A stretch of DNA of 64,000 nt, taken from Stichopus chloronotus (Eukaryota > Echinodermata > Holothuroidea > Aspidochirotida > Stichopodidae). The stretch lies in the NCBI GenBank assembly GCA_021234535.1, contig CM037837.1, forward strand, positions 7,538,218 through 7,602,217, written 5' to 3'. Below the pieces are notes generated by a model. The model saw only the letters and a list, made by a program, of their open reading frames with translations, was not told where the DNA came from and made no database searches. Positions 1 to 13,100 of the stretch are shown piece by piece (within the stretch, counting starts at the first letter, position 1; each line of letters begins with the position of its first letter). Position numbers and translations under genes: made by a program.

Positions 1-3000
1 ACCAATGCAGCCATGCCTTTAGTTAAGATATTATGTCTGGTAACAATATGATTTTTATTCGCTGGTGTATGTTAGTATTCTCCTCACTGTTGTATACGGG
101 AGGAGTTTATATGTTTACATATTTGTAGGGAAGAAACTGAATAACGTGACACGCACTTTTCAGGGGCTGTTACAAAACGCCAACAGTGACGGCGCGTGCG
201 GATCTATTGGTTTCTTTTTCTGGGAATATATCTGACGCGTGTTATATGCGATTTTGTGCCACACTCAAGGATTTGTGTCGAATCTGAGGGGCACATCAGA
301 TCATTAAATAAGTTTGAATATTCGTCATGCTTTTGTAAAGATAATTTCTGAATGTGAATCACACGCGGTTTGCGAGACAGTACAGCATGATGGGTATGAT
401 AGGAAACGATATTGGGAATGTTCTTCGAAGGGCAAGTCATGATAATAACATGACATCACTGATTTGATGGCAAACGTCAATATATTTTCAATGTACACAA
501 AGATTTTAATGAAAACACTACATGTTTCGGAAGGTCAGCTTCTATTGTCAGGTTATTTATAACACTAAACGAGACGAAGTGAACGACTACCAATCAGTGG
601 TTCGTGAAAAAATTTAGGAGACGTAACACTTACTTGAATAGAGAAAATAATGGGGATTCGGGGTTATTTGTTCAGATTAGACAGATTCCACTTAATAGAA
701 AGGCTTGCTTTGAGTTAAAAGGGCGAAAAACATATTGATGGGAAAACGATATTGATGAGGATTTCAACTCTGTGGATTGCCTTTTATTTGTTTTGATGAA
801 GGGGTCTCGAGAAAATATTTATAGTCTGTTAATGAGACTTCTGTGATTACAATAATTGTCATAAGTTTACCCTCTGTTTTTGTTTTAGGAAGATTAGTGA
901 CTTTTTAAGTACTATAAGAAAAGGTTTGGTACTTTGCTCGCATTAAACGTTGCTCCGTGAAATAAAATTGGTTATTGTGGTAAGGGGACTACAGTTGGTG
1001 AGTGCAAACTTTGTTTGGTAATATATGCAGTTTGTATTATGTAATAATAATTCAATTCTTTGCTTTCGTGAGCTTAAGTACATGCTTCTACACTGAATCG
1101 AGTAGCCATCACTGAGTAGCCATCTTTCAAAAACAAAACTTCACAAGTTTTTTTTTTTCCAATTGATGGAATAAATTAAGCCTTTAAGACGTTAAAGTTT
1201 TACTTGTTACATTTCAAATCAGTATGTGGGGTTTTGTACAGGTCGCGTAGTTCAACCACCCAACCCCCACCCCTTCTGTTTTTATTGAGTCCGAATTCAT
1301 CTACCTTTAGAATGAAATATTTCTTTTTGAGAAGAGAAGCAGTTTGTAATGAATATTCATAAATTTCTTTTCTTCATTTTTTTTTTCAATTGATAGTAGA
1401 AAGTAAACCTTTTAAGGGGGAGGGGTTATTAGCTACGAACAATAGGTGACTATTGTCCTCATTTCACGGTGCATTGATTGTTAAGGAATGGCAGAAGCAA
1501 TAGCCGCTGGCGAACAATAGCCGCACATAGTAACGGTAGCCTTTTCTGGGAAAAAGAACTTAAACCCACAGAAAAGTACACATACTGTTGTGTAAACTTT
1601 ATAATTCTAAGAAATGATTCTAGGTAATGAATGACGTAAAAGAAAAAAATTGCAATAGCCTATGTTAAAAGTCCTCGTAGCCCAAAGTTTCAACGACTAT
1701 AATGCACCGTTACTATACTTCTTAGCTTTCCAATTTGTATGGTGTCCTGTACAGGTCGCGTACCTCAACCACCCCATCCCTTAGTTTTTGCAATATTTTG
1801 AACATATTCTAATACACCTATTTCTAGAGGAAACCTTGATTGTAAATCCATAATTAAGGTTTCACTAATGGTAGGAATTGGAATTACTACAACTCACGAT
1901 ATAGCTGACGATTGAGGTGACTATTTATGTCACTTCCAAGTTACCATATACCCTCACCACGCAGTCTTAAATTTAGTTGCAAGAGGCCAATTATTTGTTA
2001 CCTCATTTTGTAATCATTGTGTGCTTATATAAACTCCCAAATCATTTCACAGGACGTTATTGCAGGCAAGTGCTAACACAAAATATTTAAAAGGTGCATA
2101 ACGCAACTTTGAACGTTTTTATAGATGTTTTCTTAGTTTACACTATCAAGACGATTAAACCCCACCCCCTTAAACGAAGGAATTTTTTCGTGGCTCCAAT
2201 TTGTGTTTTTTAAATGATTAGTTTCCCATTATGTGATCAATCCGTTTCTATATTTCATGTAATCATCATCATATAGGAAAGGTCTCAATAAAAACAGAAG
2301 TCTCGGAGACGTAAGTCCATCTGAAAAGATCTGAAAAGAACATCTGAAAAGATGGAAATCTCGCACCATTTTGCATCTAGAACCTGCAAAAAGGCAAAAA
2401 ATTTTCAAAGACGACATGTGATGTTCCACCCCCCCCCCCCCACAGAGTACTCTATCCCAATGGGAAGAGGAAGGAGCTTCCCCTAGTGTATCACATACAC
2501 AACTGCAAAAGGCAAAAGCTGATCTAAATCAAATGAAGCACATAAACTGAGGACTTTCCTTTGATCAGCTGTATTTTATATTCATATTGTTTTTAATGTT
2601 ATCGCATTTTAAATTGATTGAGAGAAGAAATAACTGTAAAGATAAATGTTAAATTAAATTTAGCTTACAAAAAGTATTGTGAAAAGTGTTTACTCCTATG
2701 GATTGGGATGCAGTTCTGTATATTCACATACCGGTTCTCATCTCAAGTGACTTTCTGATTTTAATATGATGTGCAAAGATCTGGAGTTAATATCACCACT
2801 GACGTGCTTGGCTAATTGCCAGCTTCCATGTAAAAAAGAGAGAAGGGGAAAGGCTATATAAAATGCTAGGGTTAGAGAAAATTATTTAATCAACTGGAAA
2901 TTGTTTATTGGTTAAACAGCTAGCTAGAGTTGGAACATAGTAACCAATTCCCAGTAGCATGACATCCCTTTTTTCTTGAAGGGTTGCATACCACTTATCT

Positions 3001-4190
3001 CCAGGAGGGGGGGGGGAGGGGGAATGTAAATTTATGTGCATGCAACAATTGATCAACCTATGACAAAATACAGAAAAAAAATTAAAGAAAGATGTCAAGT
3101 AACCCAACTATTTGAACAGCGGTTTGATCTTAACTAAGTGATGAAGGACTATCATGCATAATAATTAGGTATACGTATTGTCCTGTACCATAAAGTCAGC
3201 CCAGAGTGATACATGTCACACAAAGGGTGAGACTTGTGATCAATAACCAATACTGCTATTGGTTGGAAAACCAGTTTTGTCCTTAATGAAGATATATCAA
3301 TGAAAACGTAACTTATACTACATTACCTGTACATGGGCCTTTGCCCCAACTCAGGAAATACACCCACACTGCTACTGCATGACGTGTTGATAGCATGGTT
3401 GACTTTTAGTCCTAGCCTATATAAGTATACCAATACGAAAATAATGAGACTAAAATTTATTCAATTTGAAAATAATAATTTTTTATGGGAACAACAGTGA
3501 GCCTCAGTGTGAATGATATTTTTGTCAACTGAAAGACGAAACGTAAATTCAAATCAATATGGAAAGGAAAGTTGCATACAATATTAAATCTCTCTTCAAA
3601 TTTTAATGTACCACTACATTAATAAACAGCACTATCCCCTGATAAATTTTGATAGTTTGCTCCAAAATCAATGAAATGCAACACCTACCATACACCATAT
3701 GCGTAGGCCTACCGTCCAACCCAAAGTCAACACACATATTCCCACCGGGAGTACTGTGCAGTTGACTGGTACTATTGATAACAGTCCGAAGTTTCAGTCA
3801 TCCATGGGCTATGTGCACTTTGACATCAATATGAATATTTAAAATGACGTAACACGTCATTAATATGAAGCAGTTGCGAGAGGGTTTTCTGCTACTGTTC
3901 TACTTCTGAGTTTACACTTAATAAGGGATTGAGAAAAATGATTGTTTACTTCATGGTAAGTAAGGATTAGAGGCAAAGAGTTAAAGAAAGCAGGTCAGCA
4001 TCTCAGTTTTATTGCGTTTAGCGGTATATCTCACAAAATTTACTACGTCACAAACTTATAACAGTTTCGTTACTACAGACGCTTTTACTCTTAGTATGAT
4101 GGCCTAACCAGGCTAACCTACGTAGGCTAGGCCTAATTCAACTAGGCCTAGGCCAAATCACACTACCTAGTAGGACCTATGAATTATGAT
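1..4190. other. gene-free AT-rich flank
   Basis: No exon, RNA gene or recognisable transposon protein was found on either strand; the open frames are short and of low complexity. Small structures are visible. A block beginning GTACAGGTCGCGTA and followed by a CAACCACCC motif occurs twice (about 1237-1290 and 1748-1792), so the 1.1-1.9 kb stretch is probably an old duplication. There is a 13-base C run at 2429-2441, a short tandem repeat of CATCTGAAAAGAT type at about 2310-2350, and a G-rich run near 3007-3022. Confidence 0.6.
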
Positions 4191-4194
4191 TAAC

Positions 4195-4590
4195 ATAACA
4201 TAACAAGTTTAAGGGGAAAGGAGGGCAAAAGCCCCATAAGATGCCCTGTAATCCGGACCCCTCCCCCCCTAAAAAAACCCTAACCAAACTATATCCAATA
4301 TATCCCAGCATAATTAGATTCTGCCACAGTCACAATAAAACTTATCAATGTTACCTTTGAAGCTATTTGCTGAAGTGGATTTTACAACCCAATCAAAATC
4401 ACGCAGACTATTCCACTGATTTACAACTCTATGAGAAGCTAAACTTTCTCACATCAGGCATAGAGAAGCATTTCACCAGCTTCTTACAATGACCACGAAT
4501 ACGGGAATTAGGACAAACCTCTAAGTAATCACAATTAGACAGAGAATTCCTACCACATAGGAATTTGAAAACCTGCGATGGTAGCCTTAT
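4195..4590 (-). mobile_element. CR1-like non-LTR retrotransposon, 3' end fragment
   Basis: The stretch is closely similar, in the same order, to 52,010-52,380, which encodes (minus strand) the C-terminal tail of a CR1/L2-type reverse transcriptase. Both copies end at the 3' side (left on the plus strand) in a short ACATAAC-type microsatellite, as CR1/L2 elements often do. This copy is 5'-truncated at about 4590, where similarity stops after the CAGGTTTTCAAATTCC block (minus-strand reading). It carries frameshifts and stops and is non-functional. Confidence 0.7.
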
Positions 4591-6050
4591 GAGAATAAGA
4601 CATGGTGGCCTTATGAGAACAAGTTGAATAATTTAAGCCTAGGTCTAAATTACTCACGCTAGAAAATTGGAGACAAAAGTTGATTTGACTAGATCTACTC
4701 TAACGTTAGGCCTATACAGTAATTTAATATTCAATGTCCTTGGAATCTCTGAATGTGCTTCAACTTAAGGGACATTTATGCAGGCACTTTAAAGTCATTG
4801 TAGTCTCAATATGGCAGTGAGCCTCAACTTCATGGAATGACCCGTTGCATTTTCCAGCCCATCACTTTCTCTAAACTACAGTAGGGCTGGAAATTTAACT
4901 TTCAAATATTTTGTATTTTTGCTTCCAAGTTTATAGGAAACCAGTCAAAAAGACTAACTTTTTATGACATGCATAGATCATTAGATGATGCACAAGAATC
5001 ATCAATCATGCATTATCCTTCATGTTCTATGCAAAGATTAGGGGGGATAGGGTACGATTAGACAACAATGTTATGAGTGCAAAGAAAAATGTGCTGTCAA
5101 TATAAGGAAGAAAAAGCAACCTCACTGTTACACTGGTAATTTGTTATTCTTCCTTTTATTCCAATATCAAGTAACACATTAAAAAGAAAAAAAAGATAAT
5201 GTAATAATAATAATATTGTTACTACTAACATAACACACACATAGCAAAAAAAATGAGAAAACACATGAGCAATACAATGGACAGGAGACGAGAAACAAGA
5301 AATGCAACACAACAACACACAAAAATGAGAAAACACATGAACAGTGCTATAAACAGGAGACAAAATACTTGACATGTAACAAAATCCCATAAAACTGTTA
5401 CCATTAACATAATGTAACAACGTAAACTTACATTTACAGATTGGGGGAGAACTGGTTGGGAGCAAACTTGCAAGGGGGCGAAACGACCCTTTTTCCTGTG
5501 TATTTATGAATCTGGTTCTAGTTACTATGTTACATAGACTACGTGTGCATGCCTCCGTATCACAGAATATCCTTCCACATATTTCTATTTTCCAAATCCC
5601 CAAAGATATTACAACGTGATGATCTATTAAATTAAGTGTGCAACCAACCATTGTTGCATTTTATGAATACATGTTTAATTTACTAGTAACTAGGCCTACA
5701 AATAAATTTGTCTAAGTCAACCATAAATTTGAAAACATGCACTCCTGCTACCATTAAATACACTTGATACCCATGTACACAGAAAATTATTACTGGAGAC
5801 ATCTGCATTTTACGTTATGATGTATCCCAGTACTTCTACAATACTTTTCAGACTTAAAATCAAATTTCAATATTTACCTGCATCCTCAGATACAACACCA
5901 TCTCTCCCAGACCAAAAGACATTAATAAGCAATATTCCCCAGACATTTGTACTCTTTCCTTTAGGATACTCTGCCATAGGTATCAGATGCTGAAAGGCAT
6001 GAAACCTATGGCGTAATGTTCCAATGGCAGAATGACAGGGCATTTTGTGT
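4591..6050. repeat. gene-free stretch with local tandem duplication
   Basis: Nothing coding is recognised. At about 5245-5390 a roughly 75-bp unit containing AATGAGAAAACACATGA is present twice in tandem, followed each time by an ACAGGAGAC motif. This duplication keeps a 184-codon minus-strand frame open through low-complexity sequence. TAGGCCTA-type palindromes occur near 4126, 4713 and 5691. Confidence 0.5.
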
Positions 6051-6059
6051 TGCATATAG

Positions 6060-7665
6060 TACATTAAATTTAAAAACAGTGAATCAAAAACTCATAAGTG
6101 ACATTTCTCGTTTAGAACAAAATTGTTTTCAAACTAACCGACCAGAAATTTATGTGCACCTGACAGAGGCCAGTTACAATGTATTTACTATTATAAATTC
6201 AATGGAATCATTCATTCTAGAGCACATTGGGTAGAGCAAGGGGAAAAAATCTTCTAAATACGTTCTTAATCTTGAATCACACAATAAACAAATAACGTCA
6301 TTCACAACCTTCAAACTGTTGATGGGGAGTATATGAGCAATGATTATGATATACTCAGTAAGTGACCAGAGTTTTATAAGACGTTGTGGATGAAACAAAT
6401 TGCTAATCCAATGTATATTTTGAACGATGTTGTTTGTAAAAATACTCTTTCACAAGAGGATGCTGATAGCTGTGGAGGTTTTTTGACAATAAGGGAATGC
6501 TGGGAAGCCCTTAATACGATGGGTAGTGGTAAACCCTGGGAACCCTGGAAAAATTTTGGCTGATTATTGGAGATCTTGTTGTTGAGTCTCTTAATTGTGC
6601 TTATGAAAAGTCATTTTTGGCATGTCATCAGGGATGGGGTGTAATCACTTTACCACCAAAATCAGACAAAGATACAACATTTGCTAAAAATTACTGCCCC
6701 ATCTCCTTATTAAACATTGACTACAAAATTGCATTGAAGACACTGGCTATCAGGCTAAAGAAGGTTTTCCCATCATTGATTAATGTTAATCAAACTGGTT
6801 TTCTGAAGGGGGGGGGGGGGTTTATTGGGGAGGATGTTCGTTCTACACTTGTTTGCATTAATTACCGTAAGAACTTAGAAGTTTAATATCTCTGGGCTAC
6901 GCTTGCTTGTGGACTTCCAAAAGTTATGGAAAACGTCTTTAGTTCAGTCGCAATTCCAGATCAATGACCTATTGACCTTGATAGAGGAAATGTATTCATT
7001 AGGAATGTATGTAGAGCAAGGTCTTCTTGTAATTTCAGAGAACTAGTTGGGAACGATTTTGGGAAAGATTTTTCTCTATGGTAAAAATTGAAAATAATAA
7101 AAATCTATCTATGACAGAGGTATTTTAAGGGTTAAAGTATTTATTTGATGACAATCATTTGCCACTAGACTATTAGCATTTCAAACAAGGGTTTCTCTTA
7201 CATAATTGCCCCTTTACTGTGTACTAAGGAATTTTGACAGCTAACCCCAGACATTGGAAAAATAATTTAGATTCCTTCTTGGGAACCTTGCTTTAAGAGA
7301 AAACAGGCTTGAAAGATTACACAATGTACCGTAAGTATCAAGTATTTCATCCATAGAATTCTTTGTACCGATACACTCTTATGGAAAATGAAAAGAAGGG
7401 TGGGGGGGGGTGTTTCACTGTGTTCATTATGTGTGGGGTACACGATGAAACTATCGATCACCTTTTCTGTGAATGTTAAATTACCTGTTTATTTTAGAGG
7501 TAGCGCAGTCCTCACCTGGACAACAGTTTCTGTTTTCAAAACAGGATCTCTTTTTTGGCCACAAGTTTATTCCCAATCATCCCTATATCTCTTAAATATC
7601 ACCTTAAATATTATCACCTTAAACAAAATCACCTTAAATAGTATCTATTTAATAAGAAATTAAAC
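6060..7665 (+). mobile_element. decayed L1-clade non-LTR retrotransposon ORF2 relic
   Basis: Several ORF2 landmarks follow each other in the right order but in shifting frames. Near 6225-6290 there is a WVEQGEK..SKYVLNLE motif, the conserved linker between endonuclease and reverse transcriptase, broken by one extra A. Near 6515 there is an MGSGK motif like the one that opens the RT domain. At 6690-6850 lie NYCPISLLNIDYKI, LAIRLKK and QTGFLKGG (RT motifs 1 and 2), interrupted by a G homopolymer. Near 7420-7480 a CGVHDETIDHLFCEC motif resembles the C-terminal cysteine/histidine motif of L1 ORF2. The copy is truncated and frameshifted. Confidence 0.75.
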
Positions 7666-8985
7666 TTTGAGTTGCCATTGTTTAACGAATTTATACATAA
7701 GTTTCCGTTTGTGGCACAAGAAGAAAAACAAATCCAGGGTCAAAAATCAAGTTCCTTATGATGCATGTATTTATGCATTTAATGTCAATTCAGTTTTCTC
7801 TCCTTAGTTTGTTACTGTACATTCGCACCTGTCGAACAATCAAAACATGGAAACGTATGTTACTTTATGATGTATGCCGGAATGCATGTAAGTGATATAT
7901 TCAGTGGGAAACTTGTATGCTGCATTTTCCTGATAATATCAGATTGCAGGGGTATTTGCTAAAAGTAAGTTTTCTCTTTATTTTCCTGCCTTGGGAGTGT
8001 TTGTGTTGCATTTTTGTAAAAGACATAGGGCAAGTATGGTATTGTTGTTGAAAAATGATCTTGAATAAAAGGTGGTAGAAAAAAAAAGTGTAAAAAATCG
8101 TGAAATTGTTTAACTGATCTATATCTGTTATTGTTCTACACATAAACTTGTTGCAAAAACATTTAATCCTTGTTCGGTATGTACATAGTACATACCTAGT
8201 GTGTCTGGAAAAGATCTGCTTTTTGAATAAAGCAAGTAGTTCCAGCTACCATACATTACAAATTTGCATTACTTTTTTATTCCTTGCGTGTGTGTGTGAC
8301 GGTTGCTCGTAAACACTCTATCTCAAGAAGGGTAACCCTGAGTAATTTCATTTTTGGCATGTAGGTTGCCCATATTGAGTAGATGATCCCTATTGTTTTT
8401 GGTGTCCAAATCTTGCATATTAATGAGGTTATGGGGTGAAACATAAAAAATGTTAAAACTGCCATAGTTCCTTATCCGTGGGTCAGATTTGTTTTAAACT
8501 TGATAAGGTTGTCTGTTATTAACAGGTTCACGACCCTGTGAAATTTAATGCTTATCAATAGAGAGGAAGGGATAATTGTTCACCATAAAACAATAATAAT
8601 AGCCTAAACACCATCATTGTGGTTATTATAAACTACCGTACAAATACTTATGGGGCTACTTTGTGCAATTTCAGTTTTTGATTCTGTTGCATACAGTTAA
8701 CGCAATGGGATTGCTCCCTACAGTACTGCATTTGTAACTTAGTGAGTAACTTCTAGTGTGAGGGGCCTCGATGATAAGTTGTCCAGAGAGATAGTCTTGG
8801 TATGGAGGGTCATGGGGTCAGATAGACCCCATGCATTGGAATGTTAATGGGTTTATAAAAAAGAAGAAAATAAATAAACCATCTGTTCTGTCATTTATTT
8901 GGATAATATCAATATCCAGAGGAACAGCTGGTAGCAGAACAAGTTTTCTTAACAATCAAATTGGAGTGCTTTCAATCATATTTCA
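7666..8985. repeat. gene-free stretch with a diverged DR1-repeat family member
   Basis: No gene seen. At about 8280-8440 the sequence holds a short TG run, a TCTATCTCAAGAAGGG block and the phrase CCCTATTGTTTTTGGTG, all landmarks of the roughly 144-bp repeat found at 25.1-25.8, 27.2-27.5 and 38.8-40.3 kb. It is a single diverged monomer. Confidence 0.5.
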
Positions 8986-9495
8986 CAATGTCGGAAAGGA
9001 TGGAGGAAGCAAAAATATTGAGGAGGAATATAACTTAGGGTCAACTTATGAGGACTTTGAGTGTGTTAAAAGCTACTTGTAACAAGGAAGAAATTATCGC
9101 AGAGTCGATAAAGGAAAATTTGCAAAAGGCAGAGCACCAATTTGAGGCAATGGAAGAGGTTCATGCTGATCTGGCTGGCTTGTTGTCTGATGAAGCATTT
9201 GAGCAAGCAGAAAGCTGGATGTTGGAATGCCAAAAGCATTATACTGAGGGAGGAAGCATTGAAAAAGTTAAAGGAGGAAATTGAGTTTAAAATTAGAGTT
9301 GGAATTACCTAAGGCAGAAATTCCACCATACGATGGAGACCCAAGAACATTCTGGTCGTTTATGAAGAATTTTGAGGTAAATATGGCAGACAAGCTGAGT
9401 TCAGATGAGGTAAGGTTGAGTTATTTGATTCAACTAACAACAGGCAAAACTAGAAGCAGCATTGATTACTGTATGTTTCTTGGAGCTCAGAGATA
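8986..9495 (+). mobile_element. BEL/Pao-like retrotransposon gag relic
   Basis: Two overlapping short frames (9048-9284 and 9281-9496) together read like the N-terminal gag region of BEL/Pao elements. A helical, glutamate-rich segment is followed by KLELELPKAEIPPYDGDP, RTFWSFMKNFE and a DEVRLSYLIQLTTGK stretch; this is the DUF1759-type signature of an LPKF.GDP motif, a W/F pair, then a KL.YL motif. A frameshift separates the halves. No protease, RT, integrase or LTR follows before the STK36 gene, so this is an isolated fragment. Confidence 0.65.
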
Positions 9496-10146
9496 ATGTT
9501 GACTGATGTCATACTCATACTGTACTTGATGTGTGGGTTGTATGGCCTGGGTAGGTGATCCCTATTGTTTTTGGTGGACTTCAAATGTTGCGGTCATTTT
9601 AGGTCACCAAAATAAGGGTCATTTTGGGTTAAAGGCTTGTGGAGTATCAAGAAAAATAACTGCAGTTGATCTTATACTTGTCATGTGAATAATTCATGTT
9701 TGTTGTAATATAACCATGTAGCAAGGAATCACAAAGCCTTTTGGCTTTCTGGTTACTGTTTCATATAAAAGAGCAAATAGTTTTAAACTTTTAACTTCTG
9801 TATACCAATTTTTTAGGTTTACTCTTCACGTACAGTAGTGTCAAGGTTCAAAAACCACCTCCCCTTCAACTTGTCTTTCGTAGTGTTTGGTAGTGTTTTC
9901 ATCAATTCCTAAAATGTAATAATATTTAACACAGTGCAGGTTGCCTGTGAAAACACTTATGTTTGGGGCATGTGTTGGTGTTGTCTTTCTTGTTGGTCTT
10001 ATGTCAATACTCATCCTGTGTTTCTGAAGTATTTTTGGGGGTAAATGTGCAATTATTACATTTCCTTATCGATAGACTCAGAGCAGAATGTCATAGAGGT
10101 CATGTTATGCACCTGCAAGGTTCACTGACTACATCAACTAGTTGCC
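9496..10146 (+). other. STK36 upstream region, with DR1-repeat relic
   Basis: The stretch lies between the gag relic and the STK36 start codon. At about 9545-9650 there is a diverged member of the DR1-bearing repeat (CCCTATTGTTTTTGGTGG and AGGTCACC-type half sites). The last ~70 bases are the presumed 5' UTR. No TATA box or transcription start could be placed with confidence. Confidence 0.45.
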
Positions 10147-13100
10147 ATGGAGAACTACCACATTTTGGAATGTATCGGCGAGGGATCGTTCGGGAAGGTT
10201 TTCAGAGGCAGACGAAAGTTCACCGGCAAGGTAAGTATTCCACTTCGAAAAAAATTAGCATTGGATTCATTCACCATCATTCGAAGCATAGAACACCATA
10301 TGAACTTGAAGTATAGCCACAGACTGTAGTTAACCACAAGATTTAAAAGGTTGTTACATTTGACAATTCTTGTGACTAGGACATTATGGAAGACAATACT
10401 CATCCTTGGATTGAGTCAACCCAATAGTGATCCAGAATGTCATACAGTGCTTTTTGTTACTTGTATGATCATATTCTGAACACTTTCAAAAGAGAAAGTG
10501 GTAATTGACTGTTTTCATCATGCAGAGCCAGCTGAAGTACATACAGTAAAGAATTGTACTGTTATTCATTTTGAACTTGGACTTAAGACATTTTGTTGTT
10601 TGCAATCAGGCTAACACCATACATCTTTTAGCATCGGAGAAAAAAAAAGCAGAAAATGTCGTCAGAAAAGAGTACTGTAGTTCAAACTGGTTTGAAAAGT
10701 TTCGTAAACTTCTACTATTTTCTACTATTTGTTCTGTTTTGATTTGTTCCAGGTGGTTGCGTTGAAGTTCATTCCTAAGTTGGGTCGATCTGAGAAAGAA
10801 CTTCAGAGCCTCAGGAAAGAAATAGAGATAATGAGGACACTGCACCATGAAAACATCATCGAAATGTTGGATACTTTTGAGACTGAGAAAGAGGTACAAT
10901 CTTAGTTGTCGTATTAAACCAAGATTACAGTGTTATGGTTTGAGTGGGTTGAATCTATCACTGATCAGTGCATATGTGCTCTACTTTTTTCGATAATTTA
11001 TAAATTCAGTTTGCAAAGAATACTTTCATTCGACAATTGTAGTTGATAATATTCATCCAAACTTAGCTGTTCAACACCCGACACTGTGAGCTGAACCACA
11101 TGACTTATCTTGGCTTGAACAGCATACTTTATTGACGACTGTTTTAATCTGACAAATAGCTCATTTTCAAGGAGAGGAAGATCAAAATTATTCTTCTTGT
11201 AAAATTAACACCTTCAGTGTTTTAGATTGCTTGAAAAAGATGATTTACATTGTGGAATAGTGTCATTTGGTACCCCATTCTTGATGCTCCTAGCATTGAT
11301 TGTGTTCACTCTTCAAGAGAGATGTCATCTGGACCCTGCTTGAGGAGTGTGATTAGCAGAGATGGATCGAACTGCAAGGGTTTGATTCGTCAATAGTGGT
11401 TTTAACATGTAACGTATGATGTTTTAGGTTGTAGCAGTCACAGACTACGCGGAGGGGGAGCTCTTTCAGATTCTTGAAGATGATGGAACCCTGCCAGAAG
11501 AGCAAGTGAGTATTGATACACAGTAGCTACTTAATCTTCAAAGAAAGAAATTACACTTGCATGCTGCTTCTGTGTTAAGTATATTTACTTCTCTAATACC
11601 ATGTGTTTAATACTTACTACTACTTAATACTAAGTTTAATTGAAAAGTCATTTAATTATCATGGGCAGAAATTACCATGAATCAACATAACAACGATTCA
11701 CTTTTGTTAGTAAGATGCCTGTACAATAAAGGTGATTTTAAGTTGCAAAACAATTAATAATAGATATATATAATAAATATGAAGTATCACTTACAACTTT
11801 AAACTCAATCCACAGAAGTCATATCTTGTGTTCAATATCCAACCATGCATTTTGTGGCTAATATACCAAAAAAGTTACATACCCATTGATGCACTGTTCT
11901 CACTATATCCCGTGTTTATGTGCAAGAGCACAAATTATCAAATATCACTAAGCACCCATCCTTTTGTTCAAGTTTTATGATACAAATGCCCCAAAATGGC
12001 ATTTTTTTTTCTTTTGTGCTTTGCCCAAGCAATAATTTTGTATTTTTGTTTTAAAAACCAGGTTCAGGTGATCGCATGCCAGCTGGTGTCAGCTCTGTAT
12101 TACCTCCACTCTCATCGGATACTCCATCGAGACATGAAACCTCAGAACATCCTGCTGGGGAAAGGGGGAGTTGTCAAACTCTGTGACTTTGGCTTTGCCA
12201 GAGCTATGAGTGTGCACACTTTAGTCTTAACATCAATCAAGGTATGCATAATTCATGGATTGCAGTTGTTTGAACAACATGATTTAATTGTATCTTAGAC
12301 ATATTTACTGACTTAAATTTCATACACATCATGAAATTTTTATAGTTTTTATGGGGGAGGGGATGGGTGTGCTTTGTATTTGATATGTAGCATGTCGCAT
12401 ATATCAGTGAAATATACCAAAGTGCACTCCAAGCATCAATGGTGAGGGGGGGGGTTTGAGCACTATGCTGTAAAAGTTAATATGCTGTCTGCAATTGGTG
12501 TTTACATGCATTCTTGCAGGGCACCCCCCTCTACATGGCACCAGAGTTAGTAGAAGAGAAGCCGTACGACCACACCACTGATCTGTGGTCACTTGGATGC
12601 ATCCTGTATGAGTTATTTGTGGGAACACCACCTTTTTATACCAACAGTATCTTTCAGCTCGTTAGTCTTATCATTAAGGTACGTGTATTTCATATTGTGT
12701 CCATGATGAAATAGGTCATCCAGATGTATCACTTCTGTGACTTCTTCTTTGAACTAAGTTATTTCTGGCATGTAAACATTTCTGACATCTAGGCAGTGTT
12801 TGCATTAAGCGCACTGTGATAAGGTCTTTTTCGCGGTATAAGTAAGTAGATCTGTAAATATTATTTAGTCAGCTTTTTTTTTTTTTTTAAATAGAACATG
12901 ACTTTGTCAATCGGTCAGTCAGTTCACCACATGGTAAAATATTCATTTAATGATAGTAATGATTAAAAATATAGTTGCGGGGACCTATAGAATATCACTA
13001 CCCATGGTCTGTTGAAAATTAATGGGCAATGTGAAACACAATGTAATGTTTAGCTATATGGAAGCAGTTATCCTTCTGATGGTGCCCACTGCATACAGGT

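Noticed and set aside
5097..5651. 184-codon minus-strand open frame
   Set aside because: It passes through a tandem duplication and AT-rich sequence, has Cys/Leu/Phe-rich low-complexity composition, and matches no domain I know.
5867..6064. Minus-strand frame ending in a GCAG|GTAAAT donor-like site
   Set aside because: It looks somewhat exon-like, but no homologous protein or partner exon could be recognised.
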